Positions 1 to 9,018 of a DNA stretch of 64,000 nt are shown here, piece by piece; positions within the stretch are counted from its first letter, which is position 1; each line of letters opens with the position of its first letter. Location: positions 62,001-126,000 of the forward strand of contig JANBVI010000079.1 of the NCBI GenBank assembly GCA_024239075.1, read 5' to 3'. This stretch comes from Fischerella sp. CENA71 (GTDB lineage Bacteria; Cyanobacteriota; Cyanobacteriia; Cyanobacteriales; Nostocaceae). The notes under the pieces were generated by a model. The model ran no database searches, was not told the origin of the DNA, and was given only the letters and a program-made list of their open reading frames with translations. The position numbers and the translations under genes were made by a program.

Positions 1-135
1 GATTTTTTGAATTATTTAGAAAATAATTCATGTTTTGTATAACGCTGTTTGAAGGTAGAGTAAGCTCTTAATAACTATTGTAGGGGCGTAGATGCAGAGC
101 AGCTTCTTCTAGAGTACAGCCATTCGCCCCTACTT

Positions 136-906
136 TTAGAAAAACAATTTAAATCGCGCCATTAGACTTTCAATTGTTGGTAGCAAAATTTTATCTAGTT
201 CTAGAGTATCTTGAAATTTTAAAATTTGTGTAGGTGGTAAATCAAAAGGAAACTCTCCTGGAAAATCAGGACGCTGCATTTGCGCTAGTAAAATTTGCTC
301 AGACCTTTTGCTGCTAATTGCATAGCCAATTTCCACACAAACGCTCGGACTAGGAATTAATTGAGCAGTTTGTTTACCTTCTATCTTGGCAATAGGCGTG
401 GTATCTGCAATGAACAACAAACTTCTACGAATTTTTCGCATCATAGTGCTTCCTAGTCGTAGAGGAGTTTCTTGAGGACGGTGAGATTCTATTAATTTTA
501 AAGGCAAACGCGATCGCAAGTTCAATTTTTCCAAACTCACCAATAATGCTTCCCGCAATGCATCCGTTGCTGGTGCATATTCTGTTTGATAACAAAAAAA
601 TATTGTCGGTTCTAATTGTGCTAAAATCTGCTGTTTGGTGAAATAAATCTCGTGACTAATCAAGTCAATATTAGCAACACAATAGCCACCACTACCTTCT
701 ATATAAAATTCAATATTTTCCCCTTCTAGATAACGACCAAACCAAGTTGATTTCCTGATATCTTCGCTGTCTTCTAAAAAATCTGCTCTTAGCCCCGATT
801 TCAGCAGACTCTTTTTGTTGAGGCGAATATCCGGTGGACGTTTTTCCAGTTCTTGTATCGGCTCGTAATTTTCAAGATACCATGCTCTCAGAGCAATTAT
901 TGACAT
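136..906 (-). CDS. TIR-like nucleotide-binding domain protein (orphan)
   Basis: I do not recognise a named gene. The 256-residue product has an unassigned N-terminal part (about 1-95) followed by a region that reads like the TIR-like nucleotide-binding fold of predicted effector proteins: a strand with FFCYQTE (103-109), an ALREALLVSLEKL helix, LLFIADTT (163-170), SVCVEIGYAI (188-197) and the closing FPFDLPP loop (219-225). The order 'strand, helix, FIAD, ExGYA, LPFDL' is what I know from TIR-like families; assignment here is by motif reading only. No signal peptide or membrane segment is seen. The ATG at 906 opens the frame. The gene stands alone, with a repeat-rich gap of about 1 kb behind its start, so neighbours give no clue. 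It could be an NAD- or nucleotide-processing protein or simply a conserved protein of unknown role. Confidence 0.6.
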   Translation of the reverse strand: MSIIALRAWYLENYEPIQELEKRPPDIRLNKKSLLKSGLRADFLEDSEDIRKSTWFGRYLEGENIEFYIEGSGGYCVANIDLISHEIYFTKQQILAQLEPTIFFCYQTEYAPATDALREALLVSLEKLNLRSRLPLKLIESHRPQETPLRLGSTMMRKIRRSLLFIADTTPIAKIEGKQTAQLIPSPSVCVEIGYAISSKRSEQILLAQMQRPDFPGEFPFDLPPTQILKFQDTLELDKILLPTIESLMARFKLFF

Positions 907-996
907 AAGGCGCTATTTCAATATTTAAAATATCTCGTGCTATTCCACTTCGTACCAGCTTACACCCAGTAGTTCAAAATGGGGAAAGGTTATACC

Positions 997-1030
997 ATTT
1001 TGGATTTTGGATTTTAGATTTTGGATTGGG
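997..1030. repeat. Short tandem heptanucleotide repeat (STRR type)
   Basis: About five degenerate copies of TTTTGGA follow one another. Heptanucleotide tandem repeats of this kind are scattered through Nostoc-like genomes and lie in several other gaps of this window. Confidence 0.6.
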
Positions 1031-1197
1031 TAACTCTTTGGTGCATAAGAGTTATGTCAGTCTATCTGTCGCATTCTTTTTTCAAATTGGTATTAAGGGT
1101 AGAAAAAAAGACTGATTAACTGTACTCTCTTACCCTTGCCCTTTTCTGAGTCAATACCAGTCTATTTTTGGGTTAATGAAATACTAGCTATATTTAA

Positions 1198-1370
1198 AAA
1201 ACAACAACACCTAAGCAACTAATAGCTGAGTTATTTCCTCTCATCGTTAATTCTAGCCGGGGATGTACTGGGTGAATCACCTTTTGACTTCACTGAAGTC
1301 AATCAGTTACAGCGCCCCCTCTTTCTCACTATGAGGAAATATCGCTTTTAGAGTTAGGTGTTGTTGTTTT
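1198..1370. other. Inverted-repeat element / candidate structured RNA
   Basis: A perfect 17-bp inverted repeat closes this 173-nt stretch: AAAACAACAACACCTAA at 1198-1214 and its reverse complement at 1354-1370. Inside it, ATTTCCTC (1233-1240) pairs with GAGGAAAT (1333-1340), and a hairpin TTGACTT-CACTG-AAGTCAA sits at 1284-1302. A long rod closed by a terminal stem, with an asymmetric internal bubble and an apical hairpin, could be a non-coding RNA or a small non-autonomous mobile element with terminal inverted repeats. No coding frame fits. I see no clear target-site duplication and no U-tract beyond the last TTTT. Confidence 0.45.
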
Positions 1371-1899
1371 ATAACGAGACAGATTGAGTTTCAACAGCGT
1401 CTTTACCTCTTTTTTTATTTACTCATCTAGCTGTTTTATCTGCCAGGGAAGCTTTGTTTGCTTCAACTATTAAATTAGCACTATTGAGAGAAGAGTGTAT
1501 TTGTTTGAAACTAAACTTTACTTTTACCAGAAAAAGTCAATAGTCAATAGAGACGCGATTAATCATGAGCTTGTTAATAGAACATCTTGATTAAAGATGA
1601 GATATACAAAATTTAGAGAAAAATACAGTTTACAAGTCTTAGTTTTTTTATATTTTATGAGTATTGACTCATAAAATATGAAGTTATAAAAACAAAACTA
1701 ATGGTAATTGGGCATTGGGCAAAAAGTTCTTTATTTTGACTTTTGAATTGATATGTCTCCCCACACTCCCTTGTCCCCAACCGGGAACCCTCGCTAGCAT
1801 AAGAACCGTCATAGTCTCAACTGTGTTTTATTCACTCTTCCCATTCGGGCAGTGCGTAGTCCAAAATGGGTTGCATGTGTTTCAAATGATTCAAATAGT
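1371..1899. other. Intergenic region with a perfect 13-bp hairpin
   Basis: No credible gene. The notable element is a hairpin at 1650-1679: ATATTTTATGAGT, loop ATTG, ACTCATAAAATAT. It is AT-rich, lies about 220 bp before the next gene, and could be a terminator, an operator or a repeat. A GACGCGATTAATCATG fragment at 1552-1567 resembles the GACGCGAT hairpin family found elsewhere in the window. Confidence 0.4.
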
Positions 1900-2148
1900 A
1901 TGCCTAGAACACCTAATGAATACGCAGTACACTTACTAATGACAAGTGGTCATCGAGAAGAGGTGCGGTTTCCAACGATTCAGGATTTTCAAAAGTGGTA
2001 TAGTGGCGAACTGATGCCAAAATCTGCTTCCGATGATTTTATAAACGTGCCGATCAAAAATATTCAAGGTGAATACATGGTTGTGCGTCCCTCGCGGATT
2101 GTGGCTATTCGTGTGGAACCACTTTTTAGCTCTAGTGTGGAAAGATAG
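1900..2148 (+). CDS. Conserved hypothetical small protein
   Basis: An 82-residue cytosolic protein beginning MPRTPNEYAVHLLMTSGHRE. I do not know a function. The frame is open upstream to 1852, but the ATG at 1900 gives the segment that reads as ordinary protein. It has an alternating strand/helix look, with a central VRFPTIQDFQKWYSGE helix and a C-terminal NIQGEYMVVRPSRIVAIRVEP strand pair. It ends 13 bp before mltA in the same direction, so the two are probably co-transcribed. I infer that it is a small cyanobacterial protein of unknown role, and that the smallness and context support expression more than any motif does. Confidence 0.6.
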   Translation: MPRTPNEYAVHLLMTSGHREEVRFPTIQDFQKWYSGELMPKSASDDFINVPIKNIQGEYMVVRPSRIVAIRVEPLFSSSVER

Positions 2149-2161
2149 ATTTACATAAATC

Positions 2162-3421
2162 ATGAGAAAAACGCTTGCTTTGGTTTCCTTGAGTTTAGGA
2201 ATTAGCTTTGTAAATCCTGTTTTCTCTGGGTTAGCTCAGGTATCTATTCCGATTAACATACCACCTTTGCCATCACCACCGACCAACTCCACCGAACCAT
2301 TACCACCACCAGAGTTATCACCGCCACTCAAACTGGTAACTTTAGGCACTGATTGTAAACCCATTCGTCAATGCTTGGGTTGGGATGAACAACTTTGGAG
2401 TGGAAAGAGCAAACAAGGCGATCGCAAAGCAATGTTGGCATCTATTGACAACAGTTTACGTTACCTGACAACAGAGAAAGCACGAGCAGCGTATCAAAAT
2501 TATCCTATTTCTGAAATTACTCTGGCTCGCGTCCGTCGTAGCTTGCTGCGTTTTCGCGAGTTGGTGGTTAGCTCTAAATCACCAGCTCAACTACAAGCTG
2601 CTGTGCGTCGAGAATTTGATTTTTATCAATCAGTTGGCAATGACGGCAATGGTACTGTCAAGTTCACTGCCTATTATGAACCAGTTTATACTGCCAGTAG
2701 AGTTCGCACTTCAGTATATAAATATCCTCTTTATCGACTACCGCCCGATATTGACACATGGATAAAACCACATCCCAAACGTCTAGATTTAGAAGGAAAA
2801 GATGGTTTATTGGGTGATAAAAGTCAATTACACGGCTTGGAATTATTTTGGTTGCGCGATCGCCTAGATGCATATCTAGTACATATCCAAGGTTCTGCAC
2901 AACTAAGATTAACAAATGGTAAAAGAACCTCTGTTGGCTACGCCGGAGGGACTGATTATCCTTGGACTAGTATCGGCAAAGAACTAGTGAAAGATGGCAA
3001 GTTACCTTTACAAGGTTTAACAATGCCTACCTTGATTACATACTTCCGCCAAAATCCTAAAGAGATGAATAGTTATCTACCACGGTGGGAACGCTTCGTC
3101 TTTTTCAAAGAAACTGGCGGTACACCTGCAACTGGCAGTATTGGCGTACCAGTGACACCAGAACGTTCCATCGCCACAGATAAATCTCTCATGCCACCGG
3201 GCGCATTAGCAATAATTAATAACTCGTTTCCTTATCCTGCTGGTAAAGGAAAACTGGTTAAACGCCAAGTCAGTCGCTTCGTTCTCGATCAAGATACAGG
3301 TAGCGCTATTCAAGGCCCAGGACGGGTAGATTATTTTATGGGAACTGGTAAATTAGCAGGCGATCGCGCCGGAATTACAGGTGGTAATGGTACTCTATAT
3401 TATTTGCTATTGAAGGAGTAA
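2162..3421 (+). CDS. mltA: Membrane-bound lytic murein transglycosylase A (MltA)
   Basis: MltA cleaves the MurNAc-GlcNAc bond of peptidoglycan and leaves 1,6-anhydro ends, acting in the cell envelope. The 419-residue product starts with a signal peptide (about 1-27, ending SGLAQ) and a Pro-rich linker (30-60). The MltA domain follows, with FTAYYEPVY (about 168-176), LYRLPPD, and GLELFWLRDRLDAYLVHIQG in the middle. The C-terminal 3D domain carries the acidic motif family members use for catalysis, here GPGRVDYFMGTG near 390-400. Length is normal for cyanobacterial MltA. The signal peptide has no lipobox cysteine, so it is probably periplasmic or membrane-tethered rather than a lipoprotein as in E. 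coli. lpxD, another envelope gene, follows in the same direction after a repeat-filled gap. Confidence 0.93.
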   Translation: MRKTLALVSLSLGISFVNPVFSGLAQVSIPINIPPLPSPPTNSTEPLPPPELSPPLKLVTLGTDCKPIRQCLGWDEQLWSGKSKQGDRKAMLASIDNSLRYLTTEKARAAYQNYPISEITLARVRRSLLRFRELVVSSKSPAQLQAAVRREFDFYQSVGNDGNGTVKFTAYYEPVYTASRVRTSVYKYPLYRLPPDIDTWIKPHPKRLDLEGKDGLLGDKSQLHGLELFWLRDRLDAYLVHIQGSAQLRLTNGKRTSVGYAGGTDYPWTSIGKELVKDGKLPLQGLTMPTLITYFRQNPKEMNSYLPRWERFVFFKETGGTPATGSIGVPVTPERSIATDKSLMPPGALAIINNSFPYPAGKGKLVKRQVSRFVLDQDTGSAIQGPGRVDYFMGTGKLAGDRAGITGGNGTLYYLLLKE

Positions 3422-3552
3422 TAGGGGATCGGGAATCGGGGAACAGGGATCGGGAAAAGGGGATTGGTTATTTTCCCTGCTCCCTTGTCTCCTGTGTCCC
3501 CCGCGTCCCCTGATCCCTGATCCCTGATCCCCAATCCCCTTTTCCCCGTTGT
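3422..3552. repeat. GGGGATCGGG / ATCCCTGATCCC palindromic repeat
   Basis: G-rich copies of GGGGATCGGGAA are followed by C-rich copies of TGATCCCTGATCCC, so the whole block can fold on itself. It fills the mltA-lpxD gap. Related blocks occur at 7.9, 29.2, 37.1, 41.9, 55.0, 56.6 and 57.0 kb of this window, two of them inside genes. It may also stop transcription after mltA. Confidence 0.7.
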
Positions 3553-3578
3553 TTTAATATGAGGATTTATTTAACACT

Positions 3579-4625
3579 ATGAAATTTAGCGATATACTGG
3601 CGAAACTTGGTGATGCTGCTGCCTGTAATAGTCTTAATTTCGACAAAGACAATAATCCAGAAATTGCTGGGATAGCAGCAGTTGAGCAAGCAACAAGCGG
3701 AACTCTTAGCTACATTGAAGGGGCAAAATTTGCCTCAATGGTAGGTAAGACTAGTGCAAGCGCTTTAATTTTGCCCCAAAGTGAAGCACTACAGACACAA
3801 GCACAAGAACGTGGTATAGCTTGGATTGCTACTCCAGAACCAAAGCTCATCTTTGCAAGAGCGCTCAAATTTTTCTATCAACCTTGGCGTCCGACTCCAG
3901 AGATTCATCCGACTGCTGTAATTAGTCCGAATGCGAAAATTGGCAATGATGTTTACATTGGCCCTCATGTTGTAGTTCATGAAGGAGTAGAAATTGGTCA
4001 TGGTGCATATATTCATGCCAATGTTGTCATTTATCCTGATGTGAAGATAGGCGATCGCACAACTTTACATGCTAACTGCACAATCCACGAACGTACTCTC
4101 ATTGGTGCAGATTGTGAAATTCACAGTGGTGCTGTCATTGGCGCGGAAGGCTTTGGCTTTGTACCAACTGCTACTGGTTGGCTGAAAGTTGAACAATCAG
4201 GTTATACGGTTTTGGAAGATGGTGTTGTTGTTGGCTGTAATAGCGCCATTGATCGTCCCGCAGTCGGCGAAACACGGGTTGGTCGCTATACAATTATTGA
4301 TAATTTAGTACAAGTTGGTCACGGTTGCCGAATTGGTGCAGGTTGTGCATTAGCAGGTCAAGCCGGGATTGCAGGAGGTGTAACCCTTGGTAACCGCGTC
4401 ATTTTGGCAGGACAATCAGGAATAGCTAACCAAGTGAAAATCGGTGATGGTGCGATCGCCTCTGCTAAAGCTGGTATTCATAGTGATGTAGCACCAGGAG
4501 AAATTGTCTCTGGACTTCCCGCCGTACCTCACAAACAGTTTATTAAAGTATCTGGGATTTTGAATCGCCTACCTGATATGTATCAAACATTCAAACAATT
4601 ACAACGCCAAATGAAACAAAAATAA
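3579..4625 (+). CDS. lpxD: UDP-3-O-acylglucosamine N-acyltransferase (LpxD)
   Basis: LpxD transfers a hydroxyacyl chain from acyl-carrier protein to the 2-amino group of UDP-3-O-acylglucosamine, the third step of lipid A synthesis in the cytosol. The 348-residue product has the N-terminal uridine-binding domain (1-95, MKFSDILAKLG start) and a long left-handed parallel beta-helix of hexapeptide repeats (about 100-310, for example IGNDVYIGPHVVVHEGVEIG). The conserved QVGHG segment (about 247-251) carries the likely catalytic His. A short C-terminal helix (320-348) ends the protein, as in known trimers. Length matches the family. The ATG lies after an A/T-rich stretch with no strong ribosome-binding site. 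Confidence 0.95.
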   Translation: MKFSDILAKLGDAAACNSLNFDKDNNPEIAGIAAVEQATSGTLSYIEGAKFASMVGKTSASALILPQSEALQTQAQERGIAWIATPEPKLIFARALKFFYQPWRPTPEIHPTAVISPNAKIGNDVYIGPHVVVHEGVEIGHGAYIHANVVIYPDVKIGDRTTLHANCTIHERTLIGADCEIHSGAVIGAEGFGFVPTATGWLKVEQSGYTVLEDGVVVGCNSAIDRPAVGETRVGRYTIIDNLVQVGHGCRIGAGCALAGQAGIAGGVTLGNRVILAGQSGIANQVKIGDGAIASAKAGIHSDVAPGEIVSGLPAVPHKQFIKVSGILNRLPDMYQTFKQLQRQMKQK

Positions 4626-5343
4626 TTAAGTCATTTGTCATTTGTTATTTGTCATTGGTTTTTCTCTTTGTTCTCCATGTCCTCCTTATCCCGCATGTTC
4701 AGTTTCAAGTGTTGTTGAAAAAACCTACACTTGTCAGGTGCTTTGATTGCTGCTGTAAATCCCCAAGTCTACCATTAGATAGATTTTTTAATTGTTGTGC
4801 TTGAAATTGAAAACAAGCCTATTTTCGCTATTCAAGATCCTGCGATTCTGAGCCAAAGAAGGCGATTTCAGCTCGGTAAAAAGGCTTAAAGTCAATGTTA
4901 GTACTATAGCCAGCAAAATTTTTTCTAGCATAGTCTTCCCCACACTTATAAAATTAATAAAATAAAATCTACTTTTAGTTGTAGCTAAGATCGATTTTTT
5001 TCTCAACTACACTAATCACAATGTTTGTAGTGAATGATTTATATTAAATAATATTGTGATAAATATCACTAAATTTGTTTAACCAGAAAACTGTTAGGTA
5101 TATTTTTTATTAATTTAGTTAGAGGTTCTTTATTAAGTAAAAGTAAAATGAACATCAAATTTATTTCGCGGTTCTTAAAAAAGAAATATATAAGCTAAGT
5201 GTTGTTCTATGCCAACATAGATTTTAGTAAGTTATAAAACATCATGTTTATTCAAAAAAATACATATGATCGCTTTTTAAAGCTAAAATAATCAGGTCTT
5301 TAAAGATATATCGTCACTTACCGCCTGCTTCCCAACAATATAT
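4626..5343. other. AT-rich intergenic region between lpxD and argS
   Basis: Very AT-rich. Apart from the small minus-strand frame listed separately, I see a short tandem of TCATTTGT just after lpxD and no convincing gene. The last 150 bases before argS (for example TATTGTGATAAATATCAC) probably hold the argS promoter, but no box is clear enough to place. Confidence 0.4.
4788..4931 (-). CDS. Possible small secreted peptide
   Basis: A 47-residue frame opening at the ATG of 4931 with a GGGGAAG purine stretch just upstream. It begins MLEKILLAIVLTLTLSLF and reaches a signal-peptidase-like SPSLAQ near residue 27, leaving a mature part of about 20 polar residues. A longer in-frame start at 5006 is less likely because the hydrophobic segment would then be internal. 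The frame may be chance. No family is recognised. Confidence 0.3.
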   Translation of the reverse strand: MLEKILLAIVLTLTLSLFTELKSPSLAQNRRILNSENRLVFNFKHNN

Positions 5344-7101
5344 ATGAACGCTACACAAGAACTATTAAAAGAAAAACTACAGCAAGCTTTAGTTGCAGCT
5401 TTTGGCGCGGAGTTAACTGGAGTAGATCCGGTGTTGGTTCCAGCAAGTAATCCGAAATTTGGTGATTATCAGGCGAATGTGGCTTTATCTTTAGCCAAGC
5501 GTTTAGGACAACAACCACGAGCGATCGCTCAAGCTATTGTAGATCAACTGGATGTAGCTGATATCTGCAAACCACCAGAAGTGGCTGGCCCTGGTTTTAT
5601 CAATCTCAAACTCACTACAGAATATCTGGAAGCGCAAATAGCTACAATGCAAGCAGATTCCAGATTAGGAGTTGCGAAGGCGAAAACACCAAAGCGCGAA
5701 ATTGTGGATTTTTCCAGTCCCAACATCGCTAAAGAAATGCACGTCGGACACTTGCGTTCCACAATTATTGGCGATAGCATTGCTCGAATTTTAGAATTTC
5801 AAGGACATGACGTACTGCGCTTGAATCACGTTGGTGATTGGGGAACGCAGTTTGGGATGTTGATTACGTATCTGCGGGAAGTTTATCCGGAAGCTTTGAC
5901 AACTGCTAATGCTTTAGAGATTGGTGATTTAGTCACTTTTTATCGACAAGCTAAAAAGCGGTTTGATGAGGATGAAGCTTTCCAAGAACAAGCACGCAAA
6001 GAAGTTGTCAGGTTACAAGCAGGCGCAGAAGATACAATTCATGCTTGGAAATTGTTGTGTGAACAATCAAGGAAAGAGTTTCAAGTTATTTACGACTTGC
6101 TAGATATTAAAGTGCAAGAACGGGGAGAGTCTTTTTATAATCCCCTATTGCCAAAAGTTGTAGAAAATTTAGAACAGACTGGATTGCTGGTAGAAGATCA
6201 AGGCGCAAAATGTGTTTTCTTGGAAGGATTCACTAACAAAGAAGGTGAACCACTACCCTTAATTGTGCAAAAATCCGATGGTGGTTACAACTACGCAACC
6301 ACAGACTTAGCCGCTGTCCGCTACCGAATTCAAGAAGATCATGCTAAACGCATAATTTATATTACAGATGCTGGACAAGCAAATCATTTTACCCAGGTGT
6401 TTCAGGTAGTCCGTAAAGCCGGGTGGGTTCCCGATGATGTCGAACTCGTTCACGTTCCTTTCGGTTTGGTTCTGGGTGAAGATGGTAAGAAATTCAAAAC
6501 TCGTTCTGGTGATACAGTACGGTTACGGGATTTATTGGATGAAGCGATCGCTCGCTCTCGTACAGATTTAGAAAATAGATTAGCAGAAGAAGGACGACAA
6601 GAAACCGAAGAGTTCAAAGCCAACGTTGCTAAAGTAGTTGGTATTAGTGCGGTGAAGTATGCAGATTTGAGCCAAAATCGTACCAGCAACTATGTCTTCA
6701 GCTATGACAAAATGCTGTCTCTCAAAGGTAACACCGCACCTTACATGCTTTATGCTTACGTCCGTACCCAAGGAATTAGCCGCGAAGGTAATGTTGATTT
6801 TGAAAAATTGGGTACAGATGCCAAAATTATGCTCAAGGAAGACACAGAATTAACTTTAGCCAAGCATTTGTTACAAATCGACGAAATTATTAGTGAAGTT
6901 GAGCAAGATTTGTTGCCAAATAGGTTATGTGAATACTTGTATCAACTCAGCGATAAGTTTAATAAGTTCTACGAAAATTGTCCGGTTCTCAAATCAGAAG
7001 AACCAATCAGGACATCACGGTTAGCACTGTGTTATTTAACAGCTAGAACTTTGAAATTGGGATTGTCTTTGTTAGGAATTCAAGTGTTAGAGCGGATGTA
7101 G
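5344..7101 (+). CDS. argS: Arginyl-tRNA synthetase
   Basis: ArgRS is a class I aminoacyl-tRNA synthetase that charges tRNA-Arg with arginine using ATP. The 585-residue product has the N-terminal Add-1 domain (about 1-110), the Rossmann catalytic core with [16 protein letters not shown] (the HIGH motif appears as HVGH, about residues 135-138), and KKFKTRSG near 378 in place of a canonical KMSKS, a variation common in ArgRS. The C-terminal DALR anticodon-binding domain starts near 460 and ends with the usual LGIQVLERM-type terminus. Length is normal. It is an independent gene; downstream lies a gap holding a Uma2 remnant. Confidence 0.97.
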   Translation: MNATQELLKEKLQQALVAAFGAELTGVDPVLVPASNPKFGDYQANVALSLAKRLGQQPRAIAQAIVDQLDVADICKPPEVAGPGFINLKLTTEYLEAQIATMQADSRLGVAKAKTPKREIVDFSSPNIAKEMHVGHLRSTIIGDSIARILEFQGHDVLRLNHVGDWGTQFGMLITYLREVYPEALTTANALEIGDLVTFYRQAKKRFDEDEAFQEQARKEVVRLQAGAEDTIHAWKLLCEQSRKEFQVIYDLLDIKVQERGESFYNPLLPKVVENLEQTGLLVEDQGAKCVFLEGFTNKEGEPLPLIVQKSDGGYNYATTDLAAVRYRIQEDHAKRIIYITDAGQANHFTQVFQVVRKAGWVPDDVELVHVPFGLVLGEDGKKFKTRSGDTVRLRDLLDEAIARSRTDLENRLAEEGRQETEEFKANVAKVVGISAVKYADLSQNRTSNYVFSYDKMLSLKGNTAPYMLYAYVRTQGISREGNVDFEKLGTDAKIMLKEDTELTLAKHLLQIDEIISEVEQDLLPNRLCEYLYQLSDKFNKFYENCPVLKSEEPIRTSRLALCYLTARTLKLGLSLLGIQVLERM

Positions 7102-7140
7102 GATATTTGGTGGAACTAAAGTTAGTTGAAGCGATCGCAT

Positions 7141-7250
7141 ATGGTACAGACACCTGCAAAAAGCATAACTTTGGAAGAGAAGAGTTTCTGAAGCTAGCAG
7201 AAACAAAATCTGTTAGTGAGTATGCTGTTAGATTGAGACCAACAGGATAA
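7141..7250 (+). pseudogene. Uma2-family endonuclease remnant (DUF820), frameshifted
   Basis: The reading MVQTPAKSITLEE (from the ATG at 7141) continues in another frame as EFLKLAETKSVSEYAV (to a stop at 7248-7250). Together they match the typical first 30 residues of the Uma2 (DUF820) putative restriction-endonuclease fold, a very expanded cyanobacterial family. The shift sits at GAAGAGAAGAG (7174-7184), where removing one AAGAG copy restores the frame, so a 5-bp tandem duplication probably killed the gene. Only the N-terminus is left; the catalytic core is absent. Confidence 0.6.
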
Positions 7251-7413
7251 TCTTATATTTAGTCAACTACTCACTAACCACCAACCACCAACAATCAACC
7301 GTAGATTTGCTAGTCTAGGGATATTGGCAAGTGCATTGCTGGCGATCGCATAAGTACGTAATCTTTATCAACTAAAGAAACTTAATATACAAACTAATAA
7401 CAGAGAAATTACT

Positions 7414-7917
7414 ATGACAGCACCAGAAGATCAACCCTCTCGTTTCTACACTCAAGAAGATATCCAGAAAATTCTACACTTGGCGATCGCCCGCCAAGCC
7501 AAAGACCAAGAAAAAGAATTTTCCTATGAACAACTCTTAGAAATTGCTGGAGAATTAGAAATTCCCCCAGAAACCCTCCAATTAGCAGAACGTGATTGGC
7601 AAGTTACCCAAGGAGAAATACAGCAAAGACAAGCTTTTAACAACTATCGTATCAGCAGATTTAAAAAACGCTTTGGCAAATTTACTATTGTCAATGGTGT
7701 GTTGCTTTTAGTTGATTTAGTAGGTGGTGCTGGTCTATCTTGGTCACTGTATGTTTTGCTATTTTGGGGACTGGGTGTAGCCCTTGATGCTTGGAACACC
7801 TTTCAAACTAAAGGCGAAGATTACGAAATGGCTTTCCAAAAATGGTATCGCCAGAATCAGGTTAAACAAACTATTAACAGAGTCGTCAATAAATTCCTGA
7901 ACGCATGGCAGAGTTAG
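7414..7917 (+). CDS. 2TM domain-containing protein
   Basis: A 167-residue protein. Residues 1-80 are charged and helical (FYTQEDIQKILHLAIARQ, then EIPPETLQLAERDW), resembling the regulatory segment that precedes 2TM domains in cyanobacteria. Residues 90-150 form the 2TM domain: a first hydrophobic helix around FTIVNGVLLLVDLVGG, a second around LYVLLFWGLGVALDAWNTF, and an amphipathic FQKWYRQ tail. Function is unknown; related domains occur beside histidine kinases and serine/threonine kinases. It is a single gene, followed by a GC-rich repeat block. Confidence 0.75.
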   Translation: MTAPEDQPSRFYTQEDIQKILHLAIARQAKDQEKEFSYEQLLEIAGELEIPPETLQLAERDWQVTQGEIQQRQAFNNYRISRFKKRFGKFTIVNGVLLLVDLVGGAGLSWSLYVLLFWGLGVALDAWNTFQTKGEDYEMAFQKWYRQNQVKQTINRVVNKFLNAWQS

Positions 7918-8070
7918 AAGAAGGGACACGGGGACACGGGGGAAAAAGGGACAAGGGAGACATGGGGACAGGTCGAATATTTTTGATTGATTCACCGCGT
8001 CTCCCTGCTCGCTGCTCCCTCTTCTCAATTTTTAATTTTTAATTTTTAATTGACAAGTCCCCAATCCCCA
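7918..8070. repeat. GGGGACACGGGG repeat block plus TTTTTAA tandem
   Basis: A G-rich half (GGGACACGGGGACACGGGGG) is followed by a C-rich half (CACCGCGTCTCCCTGCTCGC) and then three to four TTTTTAA copies. It belongs to the same palindromic family as other gaps of the window and separates two convergent genes, so it may act as a two-way terminator. Confidence 0.65.
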
Positions 8071-8074
8071 ATGA

Positions 8075-8872
8075 CTAATTAAAATCTAAAACAGGCCAAT
8101 CTACTTGGCGGTAATAATCGGTCATATCGTCAAATTTTCGCAATTCCGCACGATTAATCACAAATTCTGGTGTATTTAATAACCATTGTTGATTCAACTG
8201 TGAAAATAGAGTAGCAAGGCGATCGCGATCTAAATTTGGTGAAATTTCCCCAAAATAGCCTAAAGTTACGTGGGCAGTAAAGTGATACTGTTGTTCGATG
8301 CCTAAGCTCATAATGTTAGGATTTTGATAAATTGCCCGACGAAAGTTAATTATCTCTTCGTAAGAATTTTGATCTTGGGGTACTAAACAAACAGCTACAG
8401 CCCTTGTCATTACCATCAGTCCTAGCATTTGCCAACGGATAGGATGAACAACACGTTTTGTCAAAGATGTTTGATATTGCTGAAAAATGTCAGCAAAACA
8501 AGAACGCAATTGTTGTTCGTAGTTAGGATCTTTTTCACAAGCATCACGAAAAGTACTATCCCAAATTACATCTGCCAAAGTTAAATGGAAGCTAGCAGGT
8601 GGTACGGGTACAATCAAATCATTACCAATCGGTAACTGTAACAGTTCCTCTTGATAACTCTGCAATTGAGCGTAGAAATTAGAGTTTTGTGTCTCTTCTT
8701 GGTAGGGCGGGGTAATAACCGTATAACCTGGAAAACCCACAGCTTGTCTATTGCCATTTTGTGTCAGCTGAAATTTGGAAGATTCCAGGATATGCTGGAC
8801 TTGAGTTCCATAGGCTTCTGGTAGTGTCATCCGTGCTACCCGATTGAGGTAGGTTTGATAATTGTCGTCCAC
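8075..8872 (-). CDS. DUF1868-type 2H phosphoesterase superfamily protein
   Basis: A 265-residue protein with the two histidine motifs of the 2H phosphoesterase fold: FHLTLADVIW (His at about 115) and FTAHVTLGYFG (second HxT at about 200). Proteins of this fold open cyclic phosphodiesters or hydrolyse 2',5'-linked nucleotides; DUF1868 members have no agreed substrate. Supporting context in the sequence is VGFPGYTVITPPYQEE, an N-terminal segment typical of the DUF1868 group. There is no signal peptide, so it is cytosolic. It faces away from holA, which starts 146 bp beyond in the opposite direction. Substrate assignment would be guesswork; the family call is firm. Confidence 0.8.
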   Translation of the reverse strand: MDDNYQTYLNRVARMTLPEAYGTQVQHILESSKFQLTQNGNRQAVGFPGYTVITPPYQEETQNSNFYAQLQSYQEELLQLPIGNDLIVPVPPASFHLTLADVIWDSTFRDACEKDPNYEQQLRSCFADIFQQYQTSLTKRVVHPIRWQMLGLMVMTRAVAVCLVPQDQNSYEEIINFRRAIYQNPNIMSLGIEQQYHFTAHVTLGYFGEISPNLDRDRLATLFSQLNQQWLLNTPEFVINRAELRKFDDMTDYYRQVDWPVLDFN

Positions 8873-9018
8873 GTTTCATATCCTCGCACTCTGTCCTTGA
8901 TTTTAATTTGTTAGTGGTTGGTTGTTGTATTGTTGATTGTTGGTCAATTGTCAAGAAATAGGGGTTTAGGGGTATAGGGGAATCTTAATATTTAATGATT
9001 AACAATAGGAGGTTTCTC

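Noticed and set aside
1198-1370. Confident call as 6S RNA
   Set aside because: Rod shape fits, but I cannot recall or match the conserved bubble sequences, so only a structured element is claimed.
1715-1939. 74-codon plus-strand frame starting at 1715
   Set aside because: Overlaps the better-supported frame that starts at 1900 and shows no protein-like pattern.
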